A stretch of DNA of 64,000 nt from Roseibium aggregatum (GTDB lineage: Bacteria; Pseudomonadota; Alphaproteobacteria; Rhizobiales; Stappiaceae): positions 205,596 through 269,595 of the forward strand of contig NZ_JABFCZ010000003.1 in the NCBI RefSeq assembly GCF_014692675.1. The letters run 5' to 3'. Under the pieces are notes generated by a model. That model saw only the letters and a list, made by a program, of their open reading frames with translations, was not told the origin of the DNA and searched no databases. Positions within the stretch are counted from its first letter, which is position 1. Each line of letters starts with the position of its first letter. This document shows positions 26,467-35,256 of this stretch, in pieces. A program made the translations under genes and the position numbers.

Positions 26467-26700
26467 ATGACCGAGCATGAAACTGAAATCCGGCGCCTGC
26501 CGAACGGTGCAATCGATACGGACTTCTACATTCGCAAGTGCCATCGCGAACGCAGCGAGCGCGCCCATCAGGCTGTCGGAAAACTGGCACGCTTCTCGGG
26601 TCGCTGCGTGGGGGCGTTGCGGATGGCCGCCAAGGCTCTTGCATCAAGGAGCGCCCGGAGCGTCTGGTCCGGAACAGCGAGGCAACTGCCGCAAGCCTGA
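26467..26700 (+). CDS. Small basic protein of unknown function
   Basis: ATG 26467 is preceded by CAGGAGACC and gives 77 residues. The N terminus TEHETEIRRLPNGAIDTDFYIRKCHRERSERAHQAV resembles small, arginine-rich Alphaproteobacterial proteins in which a D-x-x-x-Y-x-x-x-A/C-x-x-x-R helix precedes a basic tail, but I cannot name a family. The C-terminal third is Arg/Ser-rich and less convincing as protein. It converges with the ROK gene, 25 bp away. Moderately likely to be real. Confidence 0.5.
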   Translation: MTEHETEIRRLPNGAIDTDFYIRKCHRERSERAHQAVGKLARFSGRCVGALRMAAKALASRSARSVWSGTARQLPQA

Positions 26701-26725
26701 GCGCACTGTTTCTGGCTGGCGCCGC

Positions 26726-27616
26726 TTACCAGAGCCAGGCGGCGCCCCGGACACCCGAACTGTCCCCATGCCGCGCTTTTCGGATCGGCACCTCGTACAC
26801 ATCGGAAAAGACGTAAGGCATCATTGCGCCGGGCAGGTCGTCATAGAGCTCGTCGATGTTTGACATGCCGCCGCCGAGCACGAACACGTCCGGATCGAGG
26901 AGATTTGCCGACATGGCCAGTGCGCGCGCGAGCCGGTGGACGTAGGCCTCGTAGGCGGCGACCGCCATCGGCTCTCCGGCGCGCTTGCGCGTCATGATTT
27001 CATCGCCTTTCAGAAGCACGCCCGCGCGCTCCTGGTAATCGAGCTGAAATCCGGTGCCGGAACACCAGCGGTCGATGGCGCCCCTGTGACCGGTCCAGCT
27101 TTCCGGGCCGGGGAATTCATCGGCCGTCATCCAGGGTACAGGGATCGCGCCCCATTCGCCGCCGATGCCGTTGGCGCCCCGGTGGGCCTTGCCGTCGATC
27201 GCAATCCCGGAGCCGCAGCCGGTGCCAATGATGATCGCGTGAACCAGATGGGCGCCTGCGCCTGCGCCGTCGGTTGCCTCGGACACGGCAAGGCAATTGG
27301 CGTCGTTTTCAATGCGCACCGGCCGGCCGAGCCGCGCTTCGAGGTCCTTGTCGAGCGGCATGCCGTTCATCCAGGTGGAATTCGCGTTCTTCACGAGACC
27401 GGTTCCGGGCGAAATCGAGCCTGGAATGCCGAGGCCGATAGTGCCGGTCTGCCCGGTTTTCGCTTCGGCGCCGGTAATCAGGTCGGCGACGGTTTCGATA
27501 CAGCCGCGGTAGTCGTCGCGCGGGGTCGGAACGCGCTTGCGGTAGATCTCCGCACCCGTTTCGCCAAGCGCGATGATCTCCATCTTGGTGCCGCCCCAGT
27601 CGATTCCGAGCCGCAT
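26726..27616 (-). CDS. ROK-family sugar kinase lacking the zinc-binding residues
   Basis: This 296-residue protein has the ROK ATP-binding loop [11 protein letters not shown] (about 4-14), the substrate/catalytic region [14 protein letters not shown] with the catalytic base Asp105, and GTGCGSGI. The overall sequence is closest in pattern to Mak-type fructokinase (GGEWG near 152-156, SGTGF near 186-190). In that family a His and three Cys hold a structural zinc. Here they are Ala157, Ser173, Thr175 and Ala180. It starts 2 bp downstream of a class II aldolase gene on the same strand, so the pair likely processes a sugar or its phosphate. Confidence 0.88.
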   Translation of the reverse strand: MRLGIDWGGTKMEIIALGETGAEIYRKRVPTPRDDYRGCIETVADLITGAEAKTGQTGTIGLGIPGSISPGTGLVKNANSTWMNGMPLDKDLEARLGRPVRIENDANCLAVSEATDGAGAGAHLVHAIIIGTGCGSGIAIDGKAHRGANGIGGEWGAIPVPWMTADEFPGPESWTGHRGAIDRWCSGTGFQLDYQERAGVLLKGDEIMTRKRAGEPMAVAAYEAYVHRLARALAMSANLLDPDVFVLGGGMSNIDELYDDLPGAMMPYVFSDVYEVPIRKARHGDSSGVRGAAWLW

Positions 27617-27618
27617 GA

Positions 27619-28323
27619 TCAGGCTCTTCTCACGGGCAGGTCGAAGGCGGCGCCGTGGGCGGCATCCATCTCGTCCGGCTGCTTGCCGTAATTTTTGAAC
27701 TTCCGCAGGATCTCCGTCATTTCTGTTTCGCCCAGAATGTCCGGTTCGCCGACGGACAGGGCCGAAAGATACTGGTCGGCCAGTTCCTCCACGCCGTCCG
27801 CGACGCCAAGCGCCTTCTTCAGGGTCGCCCCGCAGGCGATCTGGCCGTGGTTTGCGAGCAGGCAGGCGCTACGGTCCCCGAGGGCCGCGATCATCACCTC
27901 GGAAAGCGCTGCCGTGCCGAAGGTGGCATAGGGCGCGCAGTCGATCCGGTCGCCGCCGGCCAGCGCCACCATGTAGTGAAAGGCCGGGATGCCCCGGTTG
28001 AGGCAGGCAAGGGCCGTCGCCCGCGGCGAGTGGCAGTGGACGACCGCACCTGCCTCCGGCTTGGCCTTGTAGATATCCATATGCATCCGCCACTCCGAAG
28101 AGGGCAGGGTATCGCCGGAGTAGGTTCCCGCCAGATCCATCGCCACAATCAGCTCTTCGGTCAGGTCCGCATAGGGAATGCCGGACGGCGTGACCAGAAA
28201 CCCGTCCGCCGTGCGGGCGCTGACATTGCCTGACGTCCCCTTGGTCAGGCCTTTGATCGGCAGGGCACGGGCGGTTTCGATGATCTCCCGGCGGAGCGCC
28301 GGCGTGTCGGTCGGGAAGGGCAA
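27619..28323 (-). CDS. Class II aldolase/adducin family protein (FucA-like)
   Basis: This 234-residue metal-dependent aldolase begins at TTG 28323, since no ATG or GTG lies nearby. Motifs are [29 protein letters not shown] (about 25-53), which binds substrate phosphate, then [15 protein letters not shown] (about 93-107) with the two metal-binding histidines, and [11 protein letters not shown] (about 154-164) with the third. L-fuculose-1-phosphate aldolase and ribulose-phosphate epimerase-like enzymes share this fold. The reaction probably gives lactaldehyde or glycolaldehyde plus DHAP, but the substrate is uncertain. It is followed directly by the ROK kinase gene. The rare TTG start suggests low expression or a missed upstream start. 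Confidence 0.87.
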   Translation of the reverse strand: MPFPTDTPALRREIIETARALPIKGLTKGTSGNVSARTADGFLVTPSGIPYADLTEELIVAMDLAGTYSGDTLPSSEWRMHMDIYKAKPEAGAVVHCHSPRATALACLNRGIPAFHYMVALAGGDRIDCAPYATFGTAALSEVMIAALGDRSACLLANHGQIACGATLKKALGVADGVEELADQYLSALSVGEPDILGETEMTEILRKFKNYGKQPDEMDAAHGAAFDLPVRRA

Positions 28324-28455
28324 GTGCGGAATCCAAGGCTCAGAAACTGGAGATGCATCATGTAAACGGCAGCGGGTTGACCGTGCAAGGGGCGCTTTCG
28401 CCGAAATCGCCCGCAGGCTCCTGCCGGTAAAAAGTGACTTTACGTTCGTTATTTA

Positions 28456-28720
28456 GGGTCAGGACTCATTAATTTTGCACATTCTGTTTGCCAGGGAAGG
28501 TTGGAATGAGCGTAAAAGCGAGCGCAGGACAGGTTTGTCCCTATCCAAGCTCGATTTTACGGTCAGGCCGGCCTTCCCTGGCAAACCCGAAGGGCGGGGC
28601 GTCTTTGCCCCCTGACAGCGTTAGAGACCCTTGAAAACCGATTGGTTTCCTTCGGCTCTCTGCCTTGTCAGCAGACAAAGCCACTCCCGCAGAATGCGTA
28701 AAATTAATGGGTCCTGACCC
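28456..28720. mobile_element. MITE copy 1 (about 265 bp)
   Basis: A non-coding element has long, nearly perfect inverted ends of about 30 bp (outer part GGGTCAGGACYCAYTAATTT) and is flanked on each side by TA. Almost the same sequence occurs at 57600-57863 in the same orientation. The TA duplication and lack of a transposase identify it as a miniature inverted-repeat element, mobilised in trans by an IS630/Tc1-like or IS5/IS427-group transposase. It ends 55 bp before the start codon at 28776. Confidence 0.85.
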
Positions 28721-28775
28721 TAAGGTTGTGTTTGTGCTATACTGCGCGCTTTCCCGATCCTGTATGGAGGGAAGC

Positions 28776-29468
28776 ATGAACGGTGCAGGACGTTTTTTCA
28801 TCGGCGTGCTCGGCGGACTGGCCGCCTCCGCGTCGAAGGTTCTGGCTCTCGATGTCGAGCGCCTCGGCCGTCTGGTCGAAACCGGAAATTTCGAAAACAT
28901 GAGCGATCTCCTGGGCACCATCTATATCGTGACGCCGATATTGATGTTTCTGGGGGGGCTGATTGCCTGGGCTTCGGCCGAAAACCATCGCATGAAGCTT
29001 CTGGCGATCGGATGCGCGGCGCCGGCAATGATCGCTCCGTGGACGGCTGCAAAACTGGATCCCATGAAAACGAGCTTTGTGCCGGAATTGGTCACCTCGG
29101 CCTATGCCCAGACGAAAGTCGAGACAAGGCAGTCGGGCACCTATGTGACCGGTCTTAAGGCGCTGCTGGGGCTCGAGACCCCGAAAAACAACCGTTATTG
29201 GGTGGTCGTGGGATCGCGAACGGATCTCGGCGAAGCCCGGAAATACGCGGCCATGATCAATGCCATCGATCCGGGCATGAAGGCGTTCGTAGGGGAAAAG
29301 CGGCCGGGTAACGAGTTTTACCCGATCATCGTCGGCGGGCCCGAGGCCTTCTATCCCCTGGACAAGGCCAACGATCTGAAAAACCGGGCCACCAAAATCA
29401 GCATCATTCCGGACGATGCCTATTTGTCCAACTATGTAACGCCGATACCGAGGCCCGAAGCCCGATAG
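28776..29468 (+). CDS. Membrane protein with SPOR-like C-terminal domain
   Basis: ATG 28776 follows GGAGGGAAGC and gives 230 residues. Two hydrophobic segments lie at about 5-22 and 46-65, followed by a soluble part. The C-terminal YWVVVGSRTDLGEARKYAAMINAIDPGMKAFVGE and FYPIIVGGPEAF strands and helix resemble a SPOR-type fold (about 145-215), though without certain peptidoglycan-binding residues. The MITE sits directly in front of the gene, so its native promoter may have been displaced. A longer reading frame starting inside the MITE is rejected as a start. The gene is followed by another single-TM protein. Confidence 0.72.
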   Translation: MNGAGRFFIGVLGGLAASASKVLALDVERLGRLVETGNFENMSDLLGTIYIVTPILMFLGGLIAWASAENHRMKLLAIGCAAPAMIAPWTAAKLDPMKTSFVPELVTSAYAQTKVETRQSGTYVTGLKALLGLETPKNNRYWVVVGSRTDLGEARKYAAMINAIDPGMKAFVGEKRPGNEFYPIIVGGPEAFYPLDKANDLKNRATKISIIPDDAYLSNYVTPIPRPEAR

Positions 29469-29688
29469 AAAACGGCCGGACCGTGTTGCGGAGAAACGCG
29501 TCTCTCCACGCCCGGCCGTGCCGCGTATCCGGGCCCGCACAACGAGGCCTGTCCGACTGCGCGTTTGCGGCCGCACAGCCTGAAAAGCCGGTTCTTTCTG
29601 TTCATCTTCCCGCGCCGGTCAGAGGCAGGGGATGTTTCTCGGCCGCAAGACAGGGTAATACGGTGCGGGGCGTCGAGACAGCGTGCAT

Positions 29689-30660
29689 ATGAAACGCGGG
29701 TTTATGAAATTGTTGCAGGATCGGCTGGTCAACTGGACCCGGCCGCGCGGGGCCCCGGACAAAACGGCCAGGCGGATCTATTCTGCGCGTTTCCATGCCG
29801 ACCGCCAGCGGTTGCGCTGGGGGCATGAGGAGGAGGCCGCGCTCCGGTCGAAGACCGGTTTGAAACCGGGACCGAAGCTTGCCGGGCGGTTCGGCGATTC
29901 GCGGTCATGGCTTCCCGACCGCAGGAAAACGCTTTTCTACGGTCTGCCGCTCTTGATTTGCGTTGCCGCCGTCGCAGTTCTGTTTGCGATAGGGCGCAGG
30001 GAACCGGCCCCGCCGCCGGTTGAAAAAAAAGCAAGCCTGCCGGATCCGCTCGCCGGCTATCCGGAGAAGGTGAAGCGGGAACTTCTTGCCCCGGAAGCAC
30101 GCGTGCCTGCGACCCTGAAATTGACCTTCACCGGAAAGCCGGAGGACCTGTGCAAGGAGCTGGCGGCTCTCGGGCTTGAAAACAACGGCTGGCGGCGCGC
30201 CGCCTTTTCCGGTGACCGGTGGCAATGCAATTCAGACCTGGTGGCGCTGACGACGCCGAGCGTCGACTACGGGCCGGCCACGCTGTTTTTCCTGATGCGC
30301 GGGCCGGATGCCGAAACGGTCGATTATTTGCGGCTCAAGCTCAATGTCGAGGACCCGAAGCAAATGAAAATCGGCCAGGATGCGGTCCGGCTCGTGATCC
30401 GGGCCCTGTCCGACCGATATGCCTGGGCCGTTCCGGACAAGGTTCTGGACGCCATTGCGCATTTCAAGCGGCTGGAAATGACGGACAGGGGCGTCCGCCT
30501 TTCGGTCGCGCCGGAGGATCCGGACCTGACGGGCGATCCGGCAGCCCGCCAGCGGCTCAATATCATCATCGATTTCGGCAAGCCGGATCTGATCCGCGCG
30601 GCAAAGGAATTCGAACGGCCGCCGCAAAAACGGCGCGGCCCTATTCCGGCAGTGGAATGA
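29689..30660 (+). CDS. Single-TM protein of unknown function (possibly DUF6030-like)
   Basis: ATG 29689 is preferred over a GTG six bases upstream and gives 323 residues. A basic cytoplasmic N terminus of about 80 residues (many Arg/Lys) precedes one transmembrane helix (about 84-101, LFYGLPLLICVAAVAVLF). A periplasmic domain of about 220 residues follows, with WRRAAFSGDRWQCNSDLVAL and FLMRGPDAETVDYLRLKLNVEDP. This pattern resembles a group of Hyphomicrobiales membrane proteins that I believe is DUF6030, but the assignment is from memory. It overlaps the convergent pirin gene by 20 bp at its 3' end. Confidence 0.75.
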   Translation: MKRGFMKLLQDRLVNWTRPRGAPDKTARRIYSARFHADRQRLRWGHEEEAALRSKTGLKPGPKLAGRFGDSRSWLPDRRKTLFYGLPLLICVAAVAVLFAIGRREPAPPPVEKKASLPDPLAGYPEKVKRELLAPEARVPATLKLTFTGKPEDLCKELAALGLENNGWRRAAFSGDRWQCNSDLVALTTPSVDYGPATLFFLMRGPDAETVDYLRLKLNVEDPKQMKIGQDAVRLVIRALSDRYAWAVPDKVLDAIAHFKRLEMTDRGVRLSVAPEDPDLTGDPAARQRLNIIIDFGKPDLIRAAKEFERPPQKRRGPIPAVE

Positions 30661-31564
30661 AATCCTTTTCGTCGCCCGGAACCGTATCGAAGCGGCCCTG
30701 GCGCCAGTCTTCCTTGGCCTGTTCGATCCGTTCCTTCGACGAGGAAACGAAGTTCCACCAGATGTAGCGCTTCTCGCCCATGGCTTCGCCGCCCAGGAGG
30801 ACGAAACGGGCCGGCTCCTGTCCGGTATTTTCGATCACCAGCCGGTCGCCCGGCTTGAATACGAGAAGCTGCGCCGGATCGAATGCCTGTCCGGCAATCG
30901 TGACCTGGCCCGAGATCGTGTAGAGGCCGCGCTCCTCATGGGCAGCGTCCATCGGCATCCGGGCGCCCGGATCCAGCCGGACATCGGCGTAGAACATCTC
31001 CGAGGCGGTGTTCGCAGGCGCCTTGTGGCCGAAGAGATCTCCGGCAATCAGCTTGACCGCGGCTCCGCCATCGGCAAATTCGGGCTGCGCCTCGCTCGGC
31101 AGGTGTTCGAAGCTCGGGTCGCCCTCTTCCAGGTGTTTCGGCAGCGCGACCCAGCTTTGCAGTCCGAACAGCGGTCTCGACGCCGCCTTGCGTTCGGGGC
31201 GTTCGCGTTCCGAATGCACGATGCCCTTGCCGGCGGACATCCAGTTGAGCGCGCCCGGGGTGATCGCCTGTTCGGTGCCCAGGCTGTCGCGGTGATAGAC
31301 CTCGCCTTCGAACAGATAGGTCAGCGTCGCCAATCCGATATGCGGATGCGGGCGGACATCGATCCCGCCGCCGACCAGCAGTTCGGCGGGCCCCATCTGA
31401 TCGAAGAAGATGAAGGGTCCGACCATGCGGCGGCGGACGGAGGGCAGGGCTCGGCGCACTTCGAACCCGCCAAGATCGCTGGTCCGAGGCACGATAATGG
31501 TTTCAATCGGGTCGCAAGAGGTCGGGTCTCCCGGGATCGGGTCCGGTCCGTTAATCCAGCTCAT
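30641..31564 (-). CDS. Pirin family protein
   Basis: ATG 31564 with GGAG upstream gives 307 residues. It is a bicupin with the pirin signature PFIFFDQMGPAELLVGGGIDVRPHPHIGLATLTYLFEGEVYHRDSLG (about 50-95), in which the His residues and Glu of the N-terminal cupin bind iron, and GIVHSERERPE (about 113-123). Bacterial pirins range from quercetinases to redox or regulatory factors. No substrate is evident. The C-terminal cupin includes an RYIWWNFVSSSKERIEQAKEDW segment common to the family. The gene overlaps the upstream convergent gene by 20 bp. Confidence 0.93.
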   Translation of the reverse strand: MSWINGPDPIPGDPTSCDPIETIIVPRTSDLGGFEVRRALPSVRRRMVGPFIFFDQMGPAELLVGGGIDVRPHPHIGLATLTYLFEGEVYHRDSLGTEQAITPGALNWMSAGKGIVHSERERPERKAASRPLFGLQSWVALPKHLEEGDPSFEHLPSEAQPEFADGGAAVKLIAGDLFGHKAPANTASEMFYADVRLDPGARMPMDAAHEERGLYTISGQVTIAGQAFDPAQLLVFKPGDRLVIENTGQEPARFVLLGGEAMGEKRYIWWNFVSSSKERIEQAKEDWRQGRFDTVPGDEKDFIPLPE

Positions 31565-31685
31565 CGTGTGTCTCCAATAAACATGTTGAGCTGAATCTAG
31601 GGCACGTACCGATCCTTCGCCACTGAACGGATTGTTCAACGGGCATCATGATGCGGCAGGAATCTTATTCTTGCGGAATCATCCG

Positions 31686-32297
31686 TCACCAGATGTCGAC
31701 GTCCTTGCCTTCCGCCCTGAGCCTGGCGGCTCGGTCGTCCAGATAACGCTGGAAGTCGCCGCCGTTTTCATAGGCATCTTCGGCGATGAAATGCATCATC
31801 GTGTCGAAGTGGAACGGCTTGAAATAGCCGGGCATCACTATGACCGCCCGCTCTTTGGCGTTGCCGGACCCGTCGATCGCCTCCTTCGGGATGAAGATCA
31901 GCGTCGGGGTAAAGGTCACGCCCCATTTGCGCACCAGGGCGCGCTCCTCCATCGCGGTTCCGTCCATGTCGGTCACTTCGCGGGAGCCGCGCATGTCGAG
32001 TTGTTCGACCAGGTAATTGGCTTTCATGTAATCGACGATTTGCGGAATGCGCAGGTTGACCTGGTGCATCTCCCGGCAGTAGGGGCAGCCGGGCTGTTCG
32101 ACGATGATAAGAAGATCCTTGCCTTCATCGGCGGCCGTTGCCAGGTCGTCTTCCAGTTCCAGAAAGCCCTCGTAGAACCAGTCCTGAATGTGCAGGCCGT
32201 TGTCGCCGAGCTTCGGTTCGGGCAGGCGGTCTGAAGCTGACGCGCCGGTTGCGAATAAAAGGCCGGCGATCGCGAAGAATGAAGTGAGAATGCGCAT
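31686..32297 (-). CDS. Exported thioredoxin-fold protein (SoxW-like)
   Basis: This 203-residue protein has a signal peptide ending near ASA (residue 22). The thioredoxin core has LLIIVEQPGCPYCREMHQVNL, in which CPYC is the redox-active pair, then RKWGVTFTPTLIFI with the cis-proline TPT. This resembles SoxW/TlpA-type periplasmic reductases. It probably reduces disulphides on a periplasmic partner. It is separated by 94 bp from the LysR gene upstream and reads in the same direction. No sox genes are nearby, so the SoxW label is structural only. Confidence 0.88.
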   Translation of the reverse strand: MRILTSFFAIAGLLFATGASASDRLPEPKLGDNGLHIQDWFYEGFLELEDDLATAADEGKDLLIIVEQPGCPYCREMHQVNLRIPQIVDYMKANYLVEQLDMRGSREVTDMDGTAMEERALVRKWGVTFTPTLIFIPKEAIDGSGNAKERAVIVMPGYFKPFHFDTMMHFIAEDAYENGGDFQRYLDDRAARLRAEGKDVDIW

Positions 32298-32391
32298 GGC
32301 AGCTCCTCCTGTGCCACGGTTTTTCTCATCCTAACTCATACAGGCGGCCTCTTCGGATCACATTCCCGCGCGCGGCGTTGCCTCAAGACGC

Positions 32392-33273
32392 CTAAACGAA
32401 AATCTGCCTTTCCCGCGCGACCAGTCCGCCGATGAATTCCAGCACCGCATTTACATGCCTGAGCGGCCGGGTGCTTTCGTGCGACACGGTCCAATAGGCC
32501 CGGTTGATCACCTTGTCGGGCAGGACCTGTTCCAGTTCCGGATCGCCCTTTGCGATGAACGTGTGCAGGATGCCGATGCCCGCGCCCGACCGCACGGCTT
32601 CCGTTTGTCCCAGCGCCGAGGCGATCTCGAACCGTGCCGGCCACTCCTTGAAGATCTCCGCGGCGTAGTTGAGCGAGGGCGAATAGACCAGGTCGTCGAC
32701 ATAGCCGACAAGCTGATGGGACATCAGGTCGGCGGGTGCCTGCGGGGTGCCGTTGGCGGCGAGGTAGGTTTTCGAGGCATAAAGGCCGAGGGAATAGTCG
32801 ACGAGTTTCCGGGCAACCAGCCGGCCGTGTTCCGGGCGGTCGACGGTAATCGCGATATCGGCTTCCCGCCGGGACAGGGAGAACGAGCGCGGCACCGGTA
32901 CCAGTTGCACCGTGATATCCGGATAGGTCCGGCTGAGCTCGCCGAGCCTCGGGGCGAGAAAGGCGACGCCGAACCCGTCCGGCGCACCGATCCGGACCGT
33001 TCCGGAAATGGCGACGTTGGTGTCGGCAATCTGTGACTGGGCGGCCAGCATCTCCGCTTCCATGCGTTCCGCATTCACGAGAAGCTGCTCGCCTTTTGCG
33101 GTCAGAACGCAGCCCGAGGTCGAGCGGTCGAAGAGTTTGGTCCGCAGATCGCCTTCCAGCGCGGTCAGGCGGCGGGCGACGGTGGCATGATTGACGCCGA
33201 GCCGCCTGGCGGCGGCCAGGATCTGGCCGGAGCGGGCCACGGCGAGAAAGATGCGAATGTCGTCCCAGTTCAT
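32392..33273 (-). CDS. LysR family transcriptional regulator
   Basis: This 293-residue protein has the N-terminal LysR winged helix (DIRIFLAVARSGQILAAARRLGVNHATVARRLTALEGDLRTKLFDRSTSGCVLTAKGEQLL) and a C-terminal periplasmic-binding-like effector domain. It is divergent from the methylmalonate-semialdehyde dehydrogenase gene, with 164 bp between starts, the standard layout for a LysR activator and its target, so valine, propionate or inositol metabolism is a plausible regulon. Effector unknown. No clear T-N11-A box was found by eye in the gap. Confidence 0.92.
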   Translation of the reverse strand: MNWDDIRIFLAVARSGQILAAARRLGVNHATVARRLTALEGDLRTKLFDRSTSGCVLTAKGEQLLVNAERMEAEMLAAQSQIADTNVAISGTVRIGAPDGFGVAFLAPRLGELSRTYPDITVQLVPVPRSFSLSRREADIAITVDRPEHGRLVARKLVDYSLGLYASKTYLAANGTPQAPADLMSHQLVGYVDDLVYSPSLNYAAEIFKEWPARFEIASALGQTEAVRSGAGIGILHTFIAKGDPELEQVLPDKVINRAYWTVSHESTRPLRHVNAVLEFIGGLVARERQIFV

Positions 33274-33437
33274 GGCAGACTGTGGGTGAGAGCTATCATT
33301 GCTTTAGTTTTTGCACATTGGGTGCGGAAATCATACGCTTGTTTGCGACAAAAATAAAAGGCAATAAAGGCAAAGACAATTTGGCGCCCGTTTAATCTCG
33401 ATATGGAATACGGAGCGCCTGTTCAGGGAGAAACGCT

Positions 33438-34937
33438 ATGCAGACCATTGGGCATTTCATCGGCGGCAAGCTCGTAGAGGGCACCTCCGGCCGCTTTGCA
33501 GACGTCTACAATCCGGCAACCGGCGAAGTTCAGGCGAAGGTCGCGCTGGCGTCCAAGGCTGAAATGGATGCAGCCGTCGCCAATGCGGCCGCCGCGCAGC
33601 CGGCATGGGCTGCGACCAATCCGCAGCGCCGCGCCCGCGTGCTGATGAAGTTCGTCGATCTTCTGCATCGGGACATGGACAAGCTGGCCGAAGCGCTGTC
33701 GCGCGAACACGGCAAGACGCTGCCGGACGCCAAGGGCGACGTGATCCGCGGTCTGGAAGTGGCCGAGTTCTGCATCGGCGCGCCTCATCTGCTGAAAGGC
33801 GAGTTCACCGAAGGCGCCGGTCCGGGCATCGACATCTATTCCCTGCGCCAGCCGCTCGGCGTGGTCGCCGGTATCACCCCGTTCAACTTCCCGGCCATGA
33901 TCCCCATGTGGAAGTTCTGCCCGGCCATCGCGGCGGGGAATGCCTTCATCCTGAAGCCGTCCGAGCGCGATCCGTCCGTGCCGATCATGCTGGCCGAACT
34001 GATGATCGAAGCCGGCCTGCCGGCCGGTATCCTCAACGTCGTCAACGGCGACAAGGAATCTGTCGATGCGATCCTGGACGATCCGGAAATCCAGGCGGTC
34101 GGTTTCGTCGGCTCCACCGCGATTGCTGAATACGTCTATACCCGCGGCTGCGCCAACGGAAAACGCGTGCAGTGCTTCGGCGGCGCCAAGAACCACATGA
34201 TCATCATGCCGGATGCGGACCTGGATCAGGCCGCCGATGCCCTGATCGGCGCCGGTTACGGCGCGGCCGGTGAGCGCTGCATGGCGATCTCCGTGGCCGT
34301 TCCGGTCGGTGAGACGACCGCCAATGCGCTGATGGCAAAGCTTGCTCCACGGGTCGAAGCCCTGAAGATCGGCCCCTATACGGCCGGCGACGATGTCGAC
34401 TTCGGTCCTCTGGTCACCAAGGAAGCCCTTGCCCGCGTGAAGGGCCTGGTCGACCAGGGCGTCAAGGAAGGCGCCAACCTGGTCGTCGACGGCCGCAACT
34501 TCACCATGCAGGGCTATGAAAACGGCAACTTCATGGGTGGCTGCCTGTTCGACAACGTCACCAAGGACATGGAGATCTACAAGACCGAGATCTTCGGTCC
34601 GGTCCTGTCGGTTGTGCGCGCAGGCGATTATGAAGAAGCGCTCGATCTGGCCATGAGCCACGAATACGGCAACGGCACCGCGATCTTCACCCGCGATGGC
34701 GACACCGCCCGCGATTTTGCCTCGCGGATCAACATCGGCATGGTCGGCATCAACGTGCCGATCCCCGTGCCGCTGGCCTACTACACCTTCGGCGGCTGGA
34801 AGCGTTCCGGTTTCGGCGATCTCAACCAGCACGGCCCGGACGCCTTCCGTTTCTATACCCGGACGAAGACCGTCACTTCGCGCTGGCCGTCGGGGCTCAA
34901 GGACGGTGCCGAATTCGTCATTCCGACGATGAAATAA
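33438..34937 (+). CDS. mmsA: CoA-acylating methylmalonate-semialdehyde dehydrogenase
   Basis: This 499-residue aldehyde dehydrogenase converts methylmalonate or malonate semialdehyde to propionyl-CoA or acetyl-CoA in valine, thymine, inositol or beta-alanine breakdown. Diagnostic features are GVVAGITPFNFPAMIPMWKFCPAIAAGNAFILKPSERDPS (about 137-176, NAD binding), VQCFGGAKNHMIIMPDAD, which lacks the usual general-base Glu as in CoA-dependent members, and the nucleophile Cys281 in GAAGERCMAIS. The C-terminal NVPIPVPLAYYTFGGWKRSGFGD is also typical. It is divergent from a LysR gene and ends at a strong terminator. Confidence 0.96.
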   Translation: MQTIGHFIGGKLVEGTSGRFADVYNPATGEVQAKVALASKAEMDAAVANAAAAQPAWAATNPQRRARVLMKFVDLLHRDMDKLAEALSREHGKTLPDAKGDVIRGLEVAEFCIGAPHLLKGEFTEGAGPGIDIYSLRQPLGVVAGITPFNFPAMIPMWKFCPAIAAGNAFILKPSERDPSVPIMLAELMIEAGLPAGILNVVNGDKESVDAILDDPEIQAVGFVGSTAIAEYVYTRGCANGKRVQCFGGAKNHMIIMPDADLDQAADALIGAGYGAAGERCMAISVAVPVGETTANALMAKLAPRVEALKIGPYTAGDDVDFGPLVTKEALARVKGLVDQGVKEGANLVVDGRNFTMQGYENGNFMGGCLFDNVTKDMEIYKTEIFGPVLSVVRAGDYEEALDLAMSHEYGNGTAIFTRDGDTARDFASRINIGMVGINVPIPVPLAYYTFGGWKRSGFGDLNQHGPDAFRFYTRTKTVTSRWPSGLKDGAEFVIPTMK

Positions 34938-35041
34938 ACCGAACGAATAAAATTGAGGCCATCCTCCCGGCCTCACCCTCTGGAGCGGCAGGTTTCTGCC
35001 GCTCTTTTTTTATCCGGCTTCGCAATTTTTATGAGACGCAC
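34938..35041. other. Gap after mmsA
   Basis: This short stretch holds the mmsA terminator and separates it from the minus-strand terminator of the RNA candidate. No gene is seen. Confidence 0.5.
34983..35011 (+). terminator. Intrinsic terminator after mmsA
   Basis: GAGCGGCAG and CTGCCGCTC form a perfect 9-bp stem with a four-base GTTT loop, followed by seven T. This is a strong Rho-independent terminator for the plus strand. Confidence 0.93.
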
Positions 35042-35069
35042 AAAAAAAAGCCGGCGGGGGGACGCCGGC
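35042..35069 (-). terminator. Intrinsic terminator on the minus strand without a protein gene
   Basis: GCCGGCG and CGCCGGC form a 7-bp stem around a six-base loop, and on the minus strand the stem is followed by eight T. It ends a transcript from a region with no credible reading frame. Confidence 0.85.
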
Positions 35070-35208
35070 CTTGTGAAGTGGTGCAAATACCCTGGTGACG
35101 TACGCATATCCCCAAGGCGAAATCTCCCTGTGGCCGTCTCAATGAGAAAGCCGCGAAGGTGATCCAGAGTCTCGAAAGGTCGTGAAATGGAACTTTCGAG
35201 AACGTATG
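35042..35208 (-). ncRNA. Candidate structured small RNA
   Basis: A minus-strand transcript is inferred from three signs. The first is the strong terminator at 35042-35069. The second is tandem perfect inverted repeats upstream: 9-bp arms TCTCGAAAG/CTTTCGAGA (35170-35201), 8-bp ACGTATGC/GCATACGT (35202-35223). The third is a TATGCT -10-like box (35215-35220). The 5' end near 35208 is a guess, giving about 165 nt. The 8-bp repeat overlaps the proposed promoter, so it may be a DNA site rather than RNA. The reading frame across this stretch runs through the terminator and shows no protein character. I cannot match it to 6S, SRP, RNase P or tmRNA. Confidence 0.45.
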
Positions 35209-35236
35209 CATAACAGCATACGTCATTTAGGTTTTC

Positions 35237-35256
35237 ACCCCTACGAATTAGGGGGT
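35237..35256. promoter_or_regulatory. Palindromic candidate activator site
   Basis: CCCCTA-CGAAT-TAGGGG (35238-35254) is a perfect 6-bp inverted repeat centred about 38 bp upstream of the inferred RNA start. That spacing is usual for an activator that overlaps the -35 region. The shape is reminiscent of LuxR/NarL-type response-regulator sites. No such regulator gene lies in the window. Confidence 0.4.

Noticed and set aside
28541..28921. Reading frames within MITE copy 1
   Set aside because: Not conserved in copy 2 and without ribosome sites; the element is non-coding.
35029..35226. A 65-codon minus-strand protein
   Set aside because: It reads through an intrinsic terminator and shows no protein-like composition; a structured RNA fits better.
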